A stretch of DNA of 6,303 bases from Candidatus Pacearchaeota archaeon (GTDB lineage Archaea > Nanobdellota > Nanobdellia > Pacearchaeales > GW2011-AR1), in the NCBI GenBank assembly GCA_002688335.1, contig NZCQ01000047.1, forward strand, positions 1 through 6,303, read 5' to 3'. Of the stretch, positions 1-6,168 are shown piece after piece (within the stretch, counting starts at the first letter, position 1; every line of letters begins with the position of its first letter). The notes under the pieces were generated by a model. The model was not told the DNA's origin. It did not search any database and saw only the letters and a program-made list of their open reading frames with translations. The position numbers and the translations under genes were made by a program.

Positions 1-3
1 AGA

Positions 4-1443
4 ATGAAAGATTCTCAAGAGTTACTAGGTAGAAAGATTAATGATTATTCTAAGGTATTTAGTGTTGATGATTATAATAAAATTGTTGAGAGTGTTGGGG
101 GTAATGAATTTTTGGAATCTGTTGTTAAGACTAAGACAGATGGATTTATTGATCTTGATGGGTTTAAGAGATTGACCGATGAAAGTGAGATTAAGAAGGT
201 TATCGATGAAACTAATATCTTTAGTTCTCAAACTCTTGTGGAAGCACTTGATAAGGTTGGAACGAGGGAATTGCAAGACTTGATTCTTGAGAAAGCTCAA
301 CTTAGGAAATCTTCTCCTAATCCTGCTGATGATTTACTTAGAGCTATAGAGCTAATAGAGGAAAAAGAATTAGAAGAGAGGGGGCCATTTCCAGCCGAAT
401 TACCTGAAGTAGATATTCTAAAAGATATTTATCAAAAAGAAGTTGTAGAGAGTCCTTATAACTTAAAAGAATTTATTAGAACACATTCTGATGAGGAAGT
501 TTTAATGCTTGCAGAAGCCATTGAAAATGAAAGATTATCTTATATTTACGATAATGAGAAGTTTAAGAAACTTGATTTAAGTCCTTCTGATAACTTATTG
601 TTGGGATTGTCTGCTTATAGAGAAACTGAAGATCTTAATAATCATAAGAATTATGGATCGAAAAAGTTTAGGGAAGATTTTGAGAGAAGATTAGACGAGT
701 TAACTAAAGCCAGAAAAGAAATTGGGTCAAGAAAAATATATGATAAAGATTTTAGGTTTATAAATATGGGATCTAGTTCTGGTGATGTTGATGAATTAAA
801 TGATTTATCTGAATATTTAGGAGTTTCAAAAGAGAAGGTAATTAATCCTTCTAATTCTCAGGAAGTGTTTGATAAATTATCTAAAACCAAAAGAGGCCCA
901 TTAATTATATCTTTTAATGGAGAAACTATGGAAGAGGTCTTGGCCTTAACTAGATCTGAGGAAGGAATATTAACTCCAGAATTGTTTGCAAATTCCTTGA
1001 TTTGGAGTAATATAAATGCAGATCAAGGAGGAGGAAAGATTATTAATTTAAATGATGTTGTTATCATGATTAATTCTAACTCAGATAATGCATATCTTGA
1101 GAGTTTCCCCAGTACTTTTTACGAAACATTAGATCAGTATAATGGAAAGATAATTGATAAGGAAGAGTTTCCTGATATTCCTACTTATAAATTTCCGAGA
1201 TTAGAGGGAAAACCTATAATTGTTACTACACAAATTAGTGATGGTTCTGAGAATCCTATGATTAAATCTTTAAAGTCTGGGCCTAAGGGTCCTGTAACTG
1301 TTGATGATTTCTTGAGGAATTTGGGAGATAATATGGGAAGCGTTGATGGATCTATATCTTTTTATGATGATTCTGACGTATACAGAGAATTAAGAATAAG
1401 AAGTAGTAGGGATATTCTTGAGGGAGATGGTCTTGATGGATAG
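4..1443 (+). CDS. Hypothetical soluble protein, possibly a degenerate AAA+-like domain; 5' end uncertain
   Basis: I do not recognise this 479-residue protein. The first ATG is at 4-6, but the frame is open to the window edge (AGA before it) and no ribosome binding site can be seen, so the true start may lie upstream. It has no signal peptide, no membrane segment and no cysteine, and it is rich in Asp, Glu and Lys. Residues 1-240 look mainly helical with charged stretches (for example 215-240). Residues 248-410 alternate predicted strands and helices: FRFINMG (250-256), GPLIISF (298-304), DVVIMINSNSD (351-361) and KPIIVTT (403-409). Their order loosely recalls a Clp/torsin-type AAA+ core in which Walker A and Walker B residues are gone; this is inference only. 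The end overlaps the pilin gene by 8 nt, so the two are probably translated together and may act in the same pilus or surface process. The reading frame is well supported; the function is not known. Confidence 0.85.
   Translation: MKDSQELLGRKINDYSKVFSVDDYNKIVESVGGNEFLESVVKTKTDGFIDLDGFKRLTDESEIKKVIDETNIFSSQTLVEALDKVGTRELQDLILEKAQLRKSSPNPADDLLRAIELIEEKELEERGPFPAELPEVDILKDIYQKEVVESPYNLKEFIRTHSDEEVLMLAEAIENERLSYIYDNEKFKKLDLSPSDNLLLGLSAYRETEDLNNHKNYGSKKFREDFERRLDELTKARKEIGSRKIYDKDFRFINMGSSSGDVDELNDLSEYLGVSKEKVINPSNSQEVFDKLSKTKRGPLIISFNGETMEEVLALTRSEEGILTPELFANSLIWSNINADQGGGKIINLNDVVIMINSNSDNAYLESFPSTFYETLDQYNGKIIDKEEFPDIPTYKFPRLEGKPIIVTTQISDGSENPMIKSLKSGPKGPVTVDDFLRNLGDNMGSVDGSISFYDDSDVYRELRIRSSRDILEGDGLDG
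1423..1426 (+). promoter_or_regulatory. Shine-Dalgarno (GGAG) deciding the pilin start
   Basis: GGAG lies inside the 3' end of gene 1, 9 nt before the ATG at 1436. The in-frame ATG at 1427 abuts this site and the TTG at 1418 lies upstream of it, so 1436 is the best start. The pilin is therefore probably translated from the gene 1 mRNA by coupling across the 8-nt overlap. Confidence 0.6.
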
Positions 1444-2017
1444 AAAAAGATCGATCTCGCGTTCCTGCTCGCAACTTCTAAACTCTATTTTGCCCTCGCA
1501 GAAATGCTCGCAAGTTTGGGTGGAGACTGCAATCTATACTTTAGTTGGGTTGACTCTTATAGCAATTATTTTGTCTGTTGCTACCCCTCAGCTTCAGAAA
1601 ATTAAAGATAAGGCAGTTATTAATGATGCAACTGATTCTTTTCTCTTATTGAATGGAAAGATCATTGAGGTTGGAGAGGTTGCGGGCAATATTAGAATTG
1701 TTAATTTTAGAATTAACAAGGGTGTTTTGAGCGTAGACTCTGAAGGTGATAAGGTTATTTTTTCTCTTGAGAATACAAATCTTAAGTTTAGTGAGCCTGG
1801 ATCTTCAATTGAAGAAGGAGATATCACTTATAGGACGGAGGAATATGGGAAGAGATTTACTGTTTCCTTGGATTTGACTTACGAAGGATTTGATATAACT
1901 TACAAAGGTAATTCTGAGTTGAAGGTTCTTCATAACGGATTGCATAAAATTAAATTAGAGAATCAAGGCTTTGATGAGGGGAGTGGGAAGACTAAATTGG
2001 ATATTAGTTTGATTTAA
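1436..2017 (+). CDS. Type IV pilin-like protein with class III signal peptide
   Basis: This 193-residue protein is a likely subunit of an archaeal type IV pilus-like filament or pseudopilus. Residues 1-25 are a basic, Ser-rich leader (MDRKRSISRS...). The hydrophobic stretch starts at Q26 (QVWVETAIYTLVGLTLIAII, 26-45), with Glu at position 30. If a prepilin peptidase cuts between S25 and Q26, that Glu is at +5 as in type IV pilins; Q+1/E+5 and the ETxIYTL pattern match pilins known from DPANN archaea. Residues 60-193 look beta-rich, as expected for a pilin head. Both cysteines (11 and 24) are in the leader, so the mature protein would have none. The -1 to -3 residues are K-C-S, where K/R-G or K/R-A is more usual. 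The leader is encoded by unusually GC-rich codons, unlike the rest of the gene. It overlaps the preceding gene by 8 nt. The ATPase encoded further downstream is its natural partner. An alternative start at 1427 would add three residues without changing the call. Confidence 0.8.
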   Translation: MDRKRSISRSCSQLLNSILPSQKCSQVWVETAIYTLVGLTLIAIILSVATPQLQKIKDKAVINDATDSFLLLNGKIIEVGEVAGNIRIVNFRINKGVLSVDSEGDKVIFSLENTNLKFSEPGSSIEEGDITYRTEEYGKRFTVSLDLTYEGFDITYKGNSELKVLHNGLHKIKLENQGFDEGSGKTKLDISLI

Positions 2018-2027
2018 GTATAGTAAC

Positions 2028-2057
2028 ACTTAAATATGACATGTGTCATATCTAAGT
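2028..2057 (+). promoter_or_regulatory. Palindromic operator overlapping TATA box of the HEPN/MNT operon
   Basis: The arms ACTTAAATATGACA (2028-2041) and TGTCATATCTAAGT (2044-2057) are inverted repeats matching at 13 of 14 positions (mismatch 2033/2052) around a 2-nt centre. The inner 8 bp, ATATGACA/TGTCATAT, are perfect. A TATA-like element (TTAAATAT, 2030-2037) forms the left arm. The usual 25-27 bp spacing puts the transcription start at about 2056-2060, at the ATG itself. No Shine-Dalgarno precedes that ATG, so the mRNA is probably leaderless. A dimeric regulator here would block TBP/TFB or polymerase access; the HTH protein encoded by the second gene of this operon is the obvious candidate. 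The repeat is seen in the sequence; the operator role is inferred. Confidence 0.65.
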
Positions 2058-2504
2058 ATGAAGTTTGATATTGATAGTTTTAAGAAAAGATATGATCAGT
2101 GCAAGGATAAAAATAGATATCAGGGTGTAGATAAGGATATTTATAGATATTATTTTAAGTCTTCTAAAAATGATCTTTCTAAATCTCAGGATGAGTTGCT
2201 ATCAAGAAATCTTTTTTGGTCTATTGTTGCCTTAGATTCATCCGTATCGCAATTTATTCATGGGATTTCTATTGAGAAAAGTGGTTTACGTCCTAAGAGT
2301 AGAGTTTGTGCTGAGAATTTGGTTTTTGCTGAAGAATTTCTTAGTGAGGATGAATATATTGTTATTCAGAATATTAGAGAATTAAGAAACAAGGCAGTCT
2401 ATGATGCCCTTTTTAGAGACGATTTAGATTCAAGTGTCATTAAGGGATTAATGGGCCAGTTGGAGGATATTTTTATTAAATTTGGAGTTGAAAATGATTG
2501 GTGA
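2058..2504 (+). CDS. HEPN-domain protein, putative toxin of HEPN/MNT pair
   Basis: This 148-residue, mainly helical protein fits the HEPN fold in length and pattern. There is an N-terminal helix pair (about 24-50), a helix with an aromatic/hydrophobic face (51-70), a GLRPKSR-type loop (76-82), and a final helix carrying RELRNKAVYDALF (107-119). The R110-N111 signature of HEPN ribonucleases is present, but the His expected 4-6 residues after the Arg is replaced by Tyr115; RN/RQxADY-type variants occur in some HEPN families (UPF0332-like). HEPN proteins paired with MNT enzymes are typically RNA-cleaving toxins that the partner neutralises. The ATG at 2058 is chosen over the in-frame GTG at 2043 because the GTG lies inside the operator only about 6 nt past the TATA box, upstream of any plausible transcript start. 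The last 11 nt overlap the HTH-MNT gene, typical of a toxin-antitoxin operon. Whether it is still a toxin is uncertain. Confidence 0.72.
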   Translation: MKFDIDSFKKRYDQCKDKNRYQGVDKDIYRYYFKSSKNDLSKSQDELLSRNLFWSIVALDSSVSQFIHGISIEKSGLRPKSRVCAENLVFAEEFLSEDEYIVIQNIRELRNKAVYDALFRDDLDSSVIKGLMGQLEDIFIKFGVENDW

Positions 2505-3075
2505 GTTATTACCCTTAACTAAAAGAAGGTTAAAGATTCTTTCTGGAGTTTATATCTATGGGCCCTTACATAATAGTGAACTTTCGAGGTTAGTTGATAT
2601 AGATAAACAAAATGTATCTTTGCAAGTTAACAAATTATTGAAGAGAAATATAGTTAAGGTTCATAAAAAAATCGGGAGATCTATTGAATATTCATTATCT
2701 AAGGATATTGAAAAGAAATTAGGATCTTTAATAAATGAATTTAGAAAAGAGGAATTATTTATAGATTCTCCAGTTATAGGGAGGATAAGGAATTATATCT
2801 TAAAAAAATTTCCAGAGCTAGTTAAAATATATGTAATTGGGAGTTATTTAACTAACAGTGCTAAAAACGATCTAGATTTAGTTGTTATCTTTGAGAATTC
2901 TGTACCTTCTAAAATCAAGAAGGTTGTAGGGGATATTGATAAGTTATATGGGGTAAGAACCGATTTAATACCTTATAGTGAAGAGAGTTTTAAAAAGGAG
3001 AGAGATAGCGATTCTTTATTTTATCAGACTACTTTTAAAAATAGGGCAAATCATTTGTTGATATATGGGAAGTAA
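2494..3075 (+). CDS. Winged-HTH fused to minimal nucleotidyltransferase (MNT), putative antitoxin/regulator
   Basis: This is a 193-residue two-domain protein. Residues 8-75 form a winged helix-turn-helix: helix-turn-helix HNSELSRLVDIDKQNVSLQV (26-45), then KLLKRNIVKVHKKIGRSIEYSLS (47-69) as the wing, like MarR/ArsR-type regulators. Residues 95-190 are a nucleotidyltransferase of the Pol-beta/MNT type: IGSYLTNSAKNDLDLVVIF (115-133) gives the GS motif (116-117) and the D126-x-D128 pair, with a likely third metal-binding Asp at 157 (VRTDLIP). The catalytic set looks intact. In known HEPN/MNT systems the MNT partner neutralises the HEPN toxin, in some cases by AMP transfer to it; the HTH suggests that this one also represses the operon. 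The ATG at 2494 follows GGAG (2484-2487) by 6 nt and overlaps the HEPN gene by 11 nt. The TTG at 2482 lies upstream of that site and is unlikely. It could alternatively be a stand-alone HTH-nucleotidyltransferase regulator, but the overlap favours the pair. Confidence 0.8.
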   Translation: MIGELLPLTKRRLKILSGVYIYGPLHNSELSRLVDIDKQNVSLQVNKLLKRNIVKVHKKIGRSIEYSLSKDIEKKLGSLINEFRKEELFIDSPVIGRIRNYILKKFPELVKIYVIGSYLTNSAKNDLDLVVIFENSVPSKIKKVVGDIDKLYGVRTDLIPYSEESFKKERDSDSLFYQTTFKNRANHLLIYGK

Positions 3076-3091
3076 GACTTATCTTGAAATG

Positions 3092-3106
3092 GAGAAGGTT
3101 TATATT
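3092..3106 (+). promoter_or_regulatory. Archaeal promoter (BRE/TATA) for the secretion ATPase
   Basis: A purine-rich BRE-like stretch (GAGAAGG, 3092-3098) directly precedes a TATA box, TTTATATT (3099-3106). Normal spacing places the transcript start near 3126-3131, leaving a short leader before the ATG at 3145. It shows that the ATPase can be transcribed apart from the HEPN/MNT operon and rules out the in-frame TTG at 3106, which would lie at the TATA box itself. Confidence 0.65.
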
Positions 3107-3133
3107 TGCTGAATTTATTTATTATTCATAAAA

Positions 3134-3139
3134 AGGTGA
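3134..3139 (+). promoter_or_regulatory. Shine-Dalgarno (AGGTGA) for the secretion ATPase
   Basis: AGGTGA complements the TCACCT found at the 3' end of archaeal 16S rRNA and stands 5 nt before the ATG at 3145. It fixes that ATG as the start. Confidence 0.8.
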
Positions 3140-3144
3140 AAAAT

Positions 3145-6120
3145 ATGGAAAGAATACAGATTAAATTGAATCCTTCAATACCTCCTCTTCCAAAGATAGC
3201 TGATAAGACTAAAATTAATGTAAGGTATACTTTGATAAGTCCTTATGTTAGTGTTCATATCTATTGGGATAGCAATTTGGGAGAATTAGTTTATGAGATT
3301 GAGGAGCCTTTGCTTGATGAGAATGAGAAGAATCTTTTGATGAATCTTGAGGAGAGTATGAAGGAACTGATTAATATTAATGTTGTTGTTGAAAAGAATA
3401 TGGAATCTATGATTGATTATATTTTTAAGACTTCTAAACTTTTGATAGAGGAGCTTGGATTGAAGATTAATGAGGTGTCTTATAGGAAGATATTCTATTA
3501 TTTGTATAGAGATTTTATAGGGCTGAATGAAATTGAGCCGATAATTAAAGATTATTTTATTGAAGATATAGAGTGTAATGGGGTTAATACTCCGGTTTAT
3601 GTGGTTCATAGATTGTATAGAAATATGAGGACAAATGTTGTTTACAAATCTGTTGATGGATTGTCGAATTTTGTTGAGAAGGTGGCTCAAAGATGTGGTA
3701 AATATGTGAGCTATGCTAATCCTTTGTTGGATGGGAGTTTGCCTGATGGAAGCAGAGTTAATGCTACTTACACTAAGGATGTTACTTCAAGGGGGCCAAC
3801 ATATACAATTCGTAAGTTTACAAAGATTCCTTGGACTCCGATGCAGCTATTGGGGATGGGGACTTTGTCTCCAGAGATGTTGGCATATTTCTGGATTCTT
3901 CTTGAAAACAAATCTAATATTTTGATTGCTGGAGGGACGGCTAGTGGTAAAACGACTTTGCTTAATGCTATTGCCTTTTTCATACCTCCTGAAGCTAGAG
4001 TGGTTAGTATTGAAGATAGTGTGACTGGAGATTCGAAGATAATAATAAAAGATAATGAAGGGGTGAGAAATACTACTATTAAAGAATTTGTTGATAATAA
4101 GATTGATGCGGAAGTCCTTACTCTTGATGATGATGGTAAGGTAATTTTCGTTAAACCGAGTTCTTATATAAAACATAAAGTTAACAAAGATATTTATGAA
4201 GTTTTGACTTCTAGTGGGAGGAGAGTTAGAGTTACTAAGGATCATTCTTTATTTTCGTTGGGGGAAAAAGGACTTGTAGAAGTTAAGCCAACAGATCTTG
4301 AAGAAAAAAAATCATTTATAGCAGTTCCTCGGACACTTCCAATTGAAGGTAAAAGGTGTGATCAATTAAATCTAATTAATTATTTGAAAGTCTTTGAAGA
4401 TGATTATCTTGTTGGAGAGCCCCTTGGTAAACTTTTTGAAGGTTTTTCATTTAAAGATTTGGGAGTTGAAAAAGAAAGGTATAGATGGTGGAAAAAGAAT
4501 AGTCTTATTAAGATAAAAGAACTTGCTAAATTGAAATATACTTTTTCTTTAGAGGATTGTAGGAAGTTACGAATCAAGAGTAAAAACAGGGCTTCAGTTC
4601 CTGTTATTTTTGAGATCACTAATGAGTTCTTAGAATTTTTAGGGCTTTGGTTGGGAGATGGTAGTTATGATAATTATAATAAAAATGCAGTTATACTATC
4701 AAACTCTGATAATGAATGTAGAAATTTATTCCTTAGAATAGCGAAATATTTAGAATCAAATTATTCTTTGATGAATGATAAAGGTATTTCGATGAGAATT
4801 CATAATAGTGTCTTTTATAAATTTATGAAATATGTTCTTAAATTTGATGGTTACTCATCAACTAAGAAAATACCAGATATTATCTTTGGTCTTACTAATT
4901 CACAGGTGAGATATTTTATTCGAGGGTATTTTAGTGCTGATGGAACTATGAAAAAAGATGAGGTTTCATGTTCTTCTCAAAGTATAGAATTGCTTGATGA
5001 TCTCCAATCCTTATTTTTACGAAGAGGGATATTGGCAAGGATAAATGATTTTGATAGAAAAGATGGGTGTATAAATATGTCAATTTCTGGTTCGAAGAAT
5101 ATCTCAAAATTTAAGGAAATTGGATTTTTGCAGGATAGGAAAAATAGCAAATTATATTCTTGGAATAAGCATTCTCATCATACTTCTACCGACGTTATCC
5201 CCTTGAGTATCAATCAGTTACATGAGGTTAGTTCCTTATCAAAGTTATCATGGCCTTATTTACAGGGGATGCAAAATATTGGAAGAGATTATTTACAAAG
5301 AATAAGTCCGATGGGTTCAAAATATAATGATATTTCACATATAGATGTATTTTGGGATCGAGTTAAGAGTGTGAAAAAGATAAGTAGCGATGAGGTTGAA
5401 GTATTTGATCTAAGTATTCCTGGCTATGAAAAGTTTTTGTGTAATAATATCTTTGTGCATAATACGCGTGAGATAAATTTGTCTAGAGAGAATTGGTTGC
5501 CGAGCGTTGCTAGGTTGTCTTTTGGCACTCAGAAGATTGGGGAAGTTGATTTGTTTAGTTTGTTGAAGAGCTCTTTTAGACAAAATCCAGATTATGTTAT
5601 AGTTGGAGAGGTCAGAGGTAAGGAGGCATCGGTTCTTTTTCAGGGAATGGCTTCAGGACATTCCTCATTGGGAACTATTCATGCAGATTCAGTTGATACT
5701 TTAATTAAGAGATTAGAAACTCCTCCAATAGAATTGTCTCCTACATTGATTAATACACTTGATGCAGTGGCTATTATGTCTCATGCTATTGTGAACAAGC
5801 AAGAGACGAGAAAACTAAGGGAAGTTGTTGAGATTATTAATATCGATGATAAGGGGAACTCTCAGGTAAATACCCCTTTTGTTTGGAATGCAAGTGAGAA
5901 TGCTTTTTATTTTCAGCAGAATATTCATGCTTTTAGGAAGATTTCTGAGAAGTATGGAATGAGTATAGAGAAGTTGAATAACGAGCTTCAAACCAGGGCC
6001 AGGTTTTTGTATGAGGTTTATAAGAAGAGGATTTTTGATTTTGATAAAGTTCAGAAGTTGGTTAATGACTATCATAGAAACCCGGAAGCTACGCTAAGGG
6101 CATTTGGATTGAGTAAGTAA
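3145..6120 (+). CDS. Type II/IV secretion-type ATPase (TadA/VirB11/GspE family) interrupted by an intein
   Basis: The 991-residue precursor has exteins of 291 and 218 residues, giving a 509-residue spliced ATPase, a normal length for archaeal type IV pilus/secretion ATPases. This hexameric cytoplasmic motor drives pilin assembly or secretion at the membrane. The N-extein has the family's N-terminal domain (about 85-210, including the IEDIECNGVNTPVYV stretch at 139-153) and Walker A GGTASGKT (263-270). The Asp box starts at VVSIED (286-291) and resumes after the intein as TREINL. Numbered after splicing, the C-extein carries Walker B PDYVIVGEVRG (333-343) and the His box GHSSLGTIHADS (356-367), followed by KRLETPPI. 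All core motifs are present, so the spliced enzyme should be active. It resembles KlbA/TadA-like proteins of archaea. The ATG at 3145 is set by a TATA box and AGGTGA upstream. No platform (TadC-like) gene follows directly; the 3' side seems to hold a convergent gene. The pilin encoded at 1436-2017 is the likely substrate. Confidence 0.93.
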   Translation: MERIQIKLNPSIPPLPKIADKTKINVRYTLISPYVSVHIYWDSNLGELVYEIEEPLLDENEKNLLMNLEESMKELININVVVEKNMESMIDYIFKTSKLLIEELGLKINEVSYRKIFYYLYRDFIGLNEIEPIIKDYFIEDIECNGVNTPVYVVHRLYRNMRTNVVYKSVDGLSNFVEKVAQRCGKYVSYANPLLDGSLPDGSRVNATYTKDVTSRGPTYTIRKFTKIPWTPMQLLGMGTLSPEMLAYFWILLENKSNILIAGGTASGKTTLLNAIAFFIPPEARVVSIEDSVTGDSKIIIKDNEGVRNTTIKEFVDNKIDAEVLTLDDDGKVIFVKPSSYIKHKVNKDIYEVLTSSGRRVRVTKDHSLFSLGEKGLVEVKPTDLEEKKSFIAVPRTLPIEGKRCDQLNLINYLKVFEDDYLVGEPLGKLFEGFSFKDLGVEKERYRWWKKNSLIKIKELAKLKYTFSLEDCRKLRIKSKNRASVPVIFEITNEFLEFLGLWLGDGSYDNYNKNAVILSNSDNECRNLFLRIAKYLESNYSLMNDKGISMRIHNSVFYKFMKYVLKFDGYSSTKKIPDIIFGLTNSQVRYFIRGYFSADGTMKKDEVSCSSQSIELLDDLQSLFLRRGILARINDFDRKDGCINMSISGSKNISKFKEIGFLQDRKNSKLYSWNKHSHHTSTDVIPLSINQLHEVSSLSKLSWPYLQGMQNIGRDYLQRISPMGSKYNDISHIDVFWDRVKSVKKISSDEVEVFDLSIPGYEKFLCNNIFVHNTREINLSRENWLPSVARLSFGTQKIGEVDLFSLLKSSFRQNPDYVIVGEVRGKEASVLFQGMASGHSSLGTIHADSVDTLIKRLETPPIELSPTLINTLDAVAIMSHAIVNKQETRKLREVVEIINIDDKGNSQVNTPFVWNASENAFYFQQNIHAFRKISEKYGMSIEKLNNELQTRARFLYEVYKKRIFDFDKVQKLVNDYHRNPEATLRAFGLSK
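4018..5463 (+). mobile_element. Class 1 intein with LAGLIDADG homing endonuclease in the ATPase gene
   Basis: This is an in-frame, protein-level mobile element of 482 residues. It starts at Ser1 (SVTGDSKI, block A) and ends FVHN (479-482) followed by Thr+1, so both splice nucleophiles, penultimate His481 and terminal Asn482 are present. Block B is VLTSSGRRVRVTKDHSLF (62-79) with T73-x-x-H76. Block F is EVFDLSIPGYEKF (461-473), with Glu471 where many inteins have His; GYE-type block F is common in archaeal inteins. The endonuclease core has two motifs: FLGLWLGDG (207-215, Asp214) and FIRGYFSADG (300-309, Asp308). Both acidic residues are kept, so DNA cleavage may still be possible. Residues 380-450 may be an extra DNA-recognition part. 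Removal restores IED-TREINL of the ATPase Asp box. Glutamate codons differ from the host gene (21 GAA to 7 GAG here, 15 to 25 in the exteins, counted by eye), which fits separate ancestry. Confidence 0.93.
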
Positions 6121-6156
6121 GAGAATCTTGAAATAATGCAATTTCAAACTCTTACT
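6116..6156 (+). terminator. Two-part hairpin over the ATPase stop codon; possible terminator or 3'-end structure
   Basis: The outer stem AGTAAGAG (6116-6123) pairs perfectly with CTCTTACT (6149-6156). The inner stem TTGAAAT (6128-6134) pairs with ATTTCAA (6141-6147) around a 6-nt loop, and the two stems are separated by a small internal loop (4 nt against 1). The TAA stop (6118-6120) is inside the outer stem. No T tract follows on either strand, so it is not a standard intrinsic terminator. A role in 3'-end formation or mRNA stability between convergent genes is an inference. Confidence 0.4.
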
Positions 6157-6168
6157 ACCCATATAGTT

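Noticed and set aside
2043..2057. In-frame GTG start for the HEPN protein
   Set aside because: It sits in the centre of the palindrome, about 6 nt past the TATA element, so it should not be on the mRNA.
3106..3144. In-frame TTG start adding 13 residues to the ATPase
   Set aside because: It lies at the TATA box and upstream of the inferred transcript start; the ATG at 3145 has AGGTGA 5 nt before it.
3286..3690. 134-codon open frame on the - strand
   Set aside because: It is antisense to the conserved ATPase N-extein, rich in Ile and Asn as expected for the reverse of an AT-rich gene, and shows no motif.
3847..4245. 132-codon open frame on the - strand
   Set aside because: It crosses the Walker A/intein junction in antisense and has no recognisable domain; a shadow of the real gene.
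4018..5463. Independent homing endonuclease gene or an in-frame insertion sequence
   Set aside because: The frame is continuous, there are no terminal repeats, and complete splicing blocks A, B, F and G frame the endonuclease core, so it is an intein.
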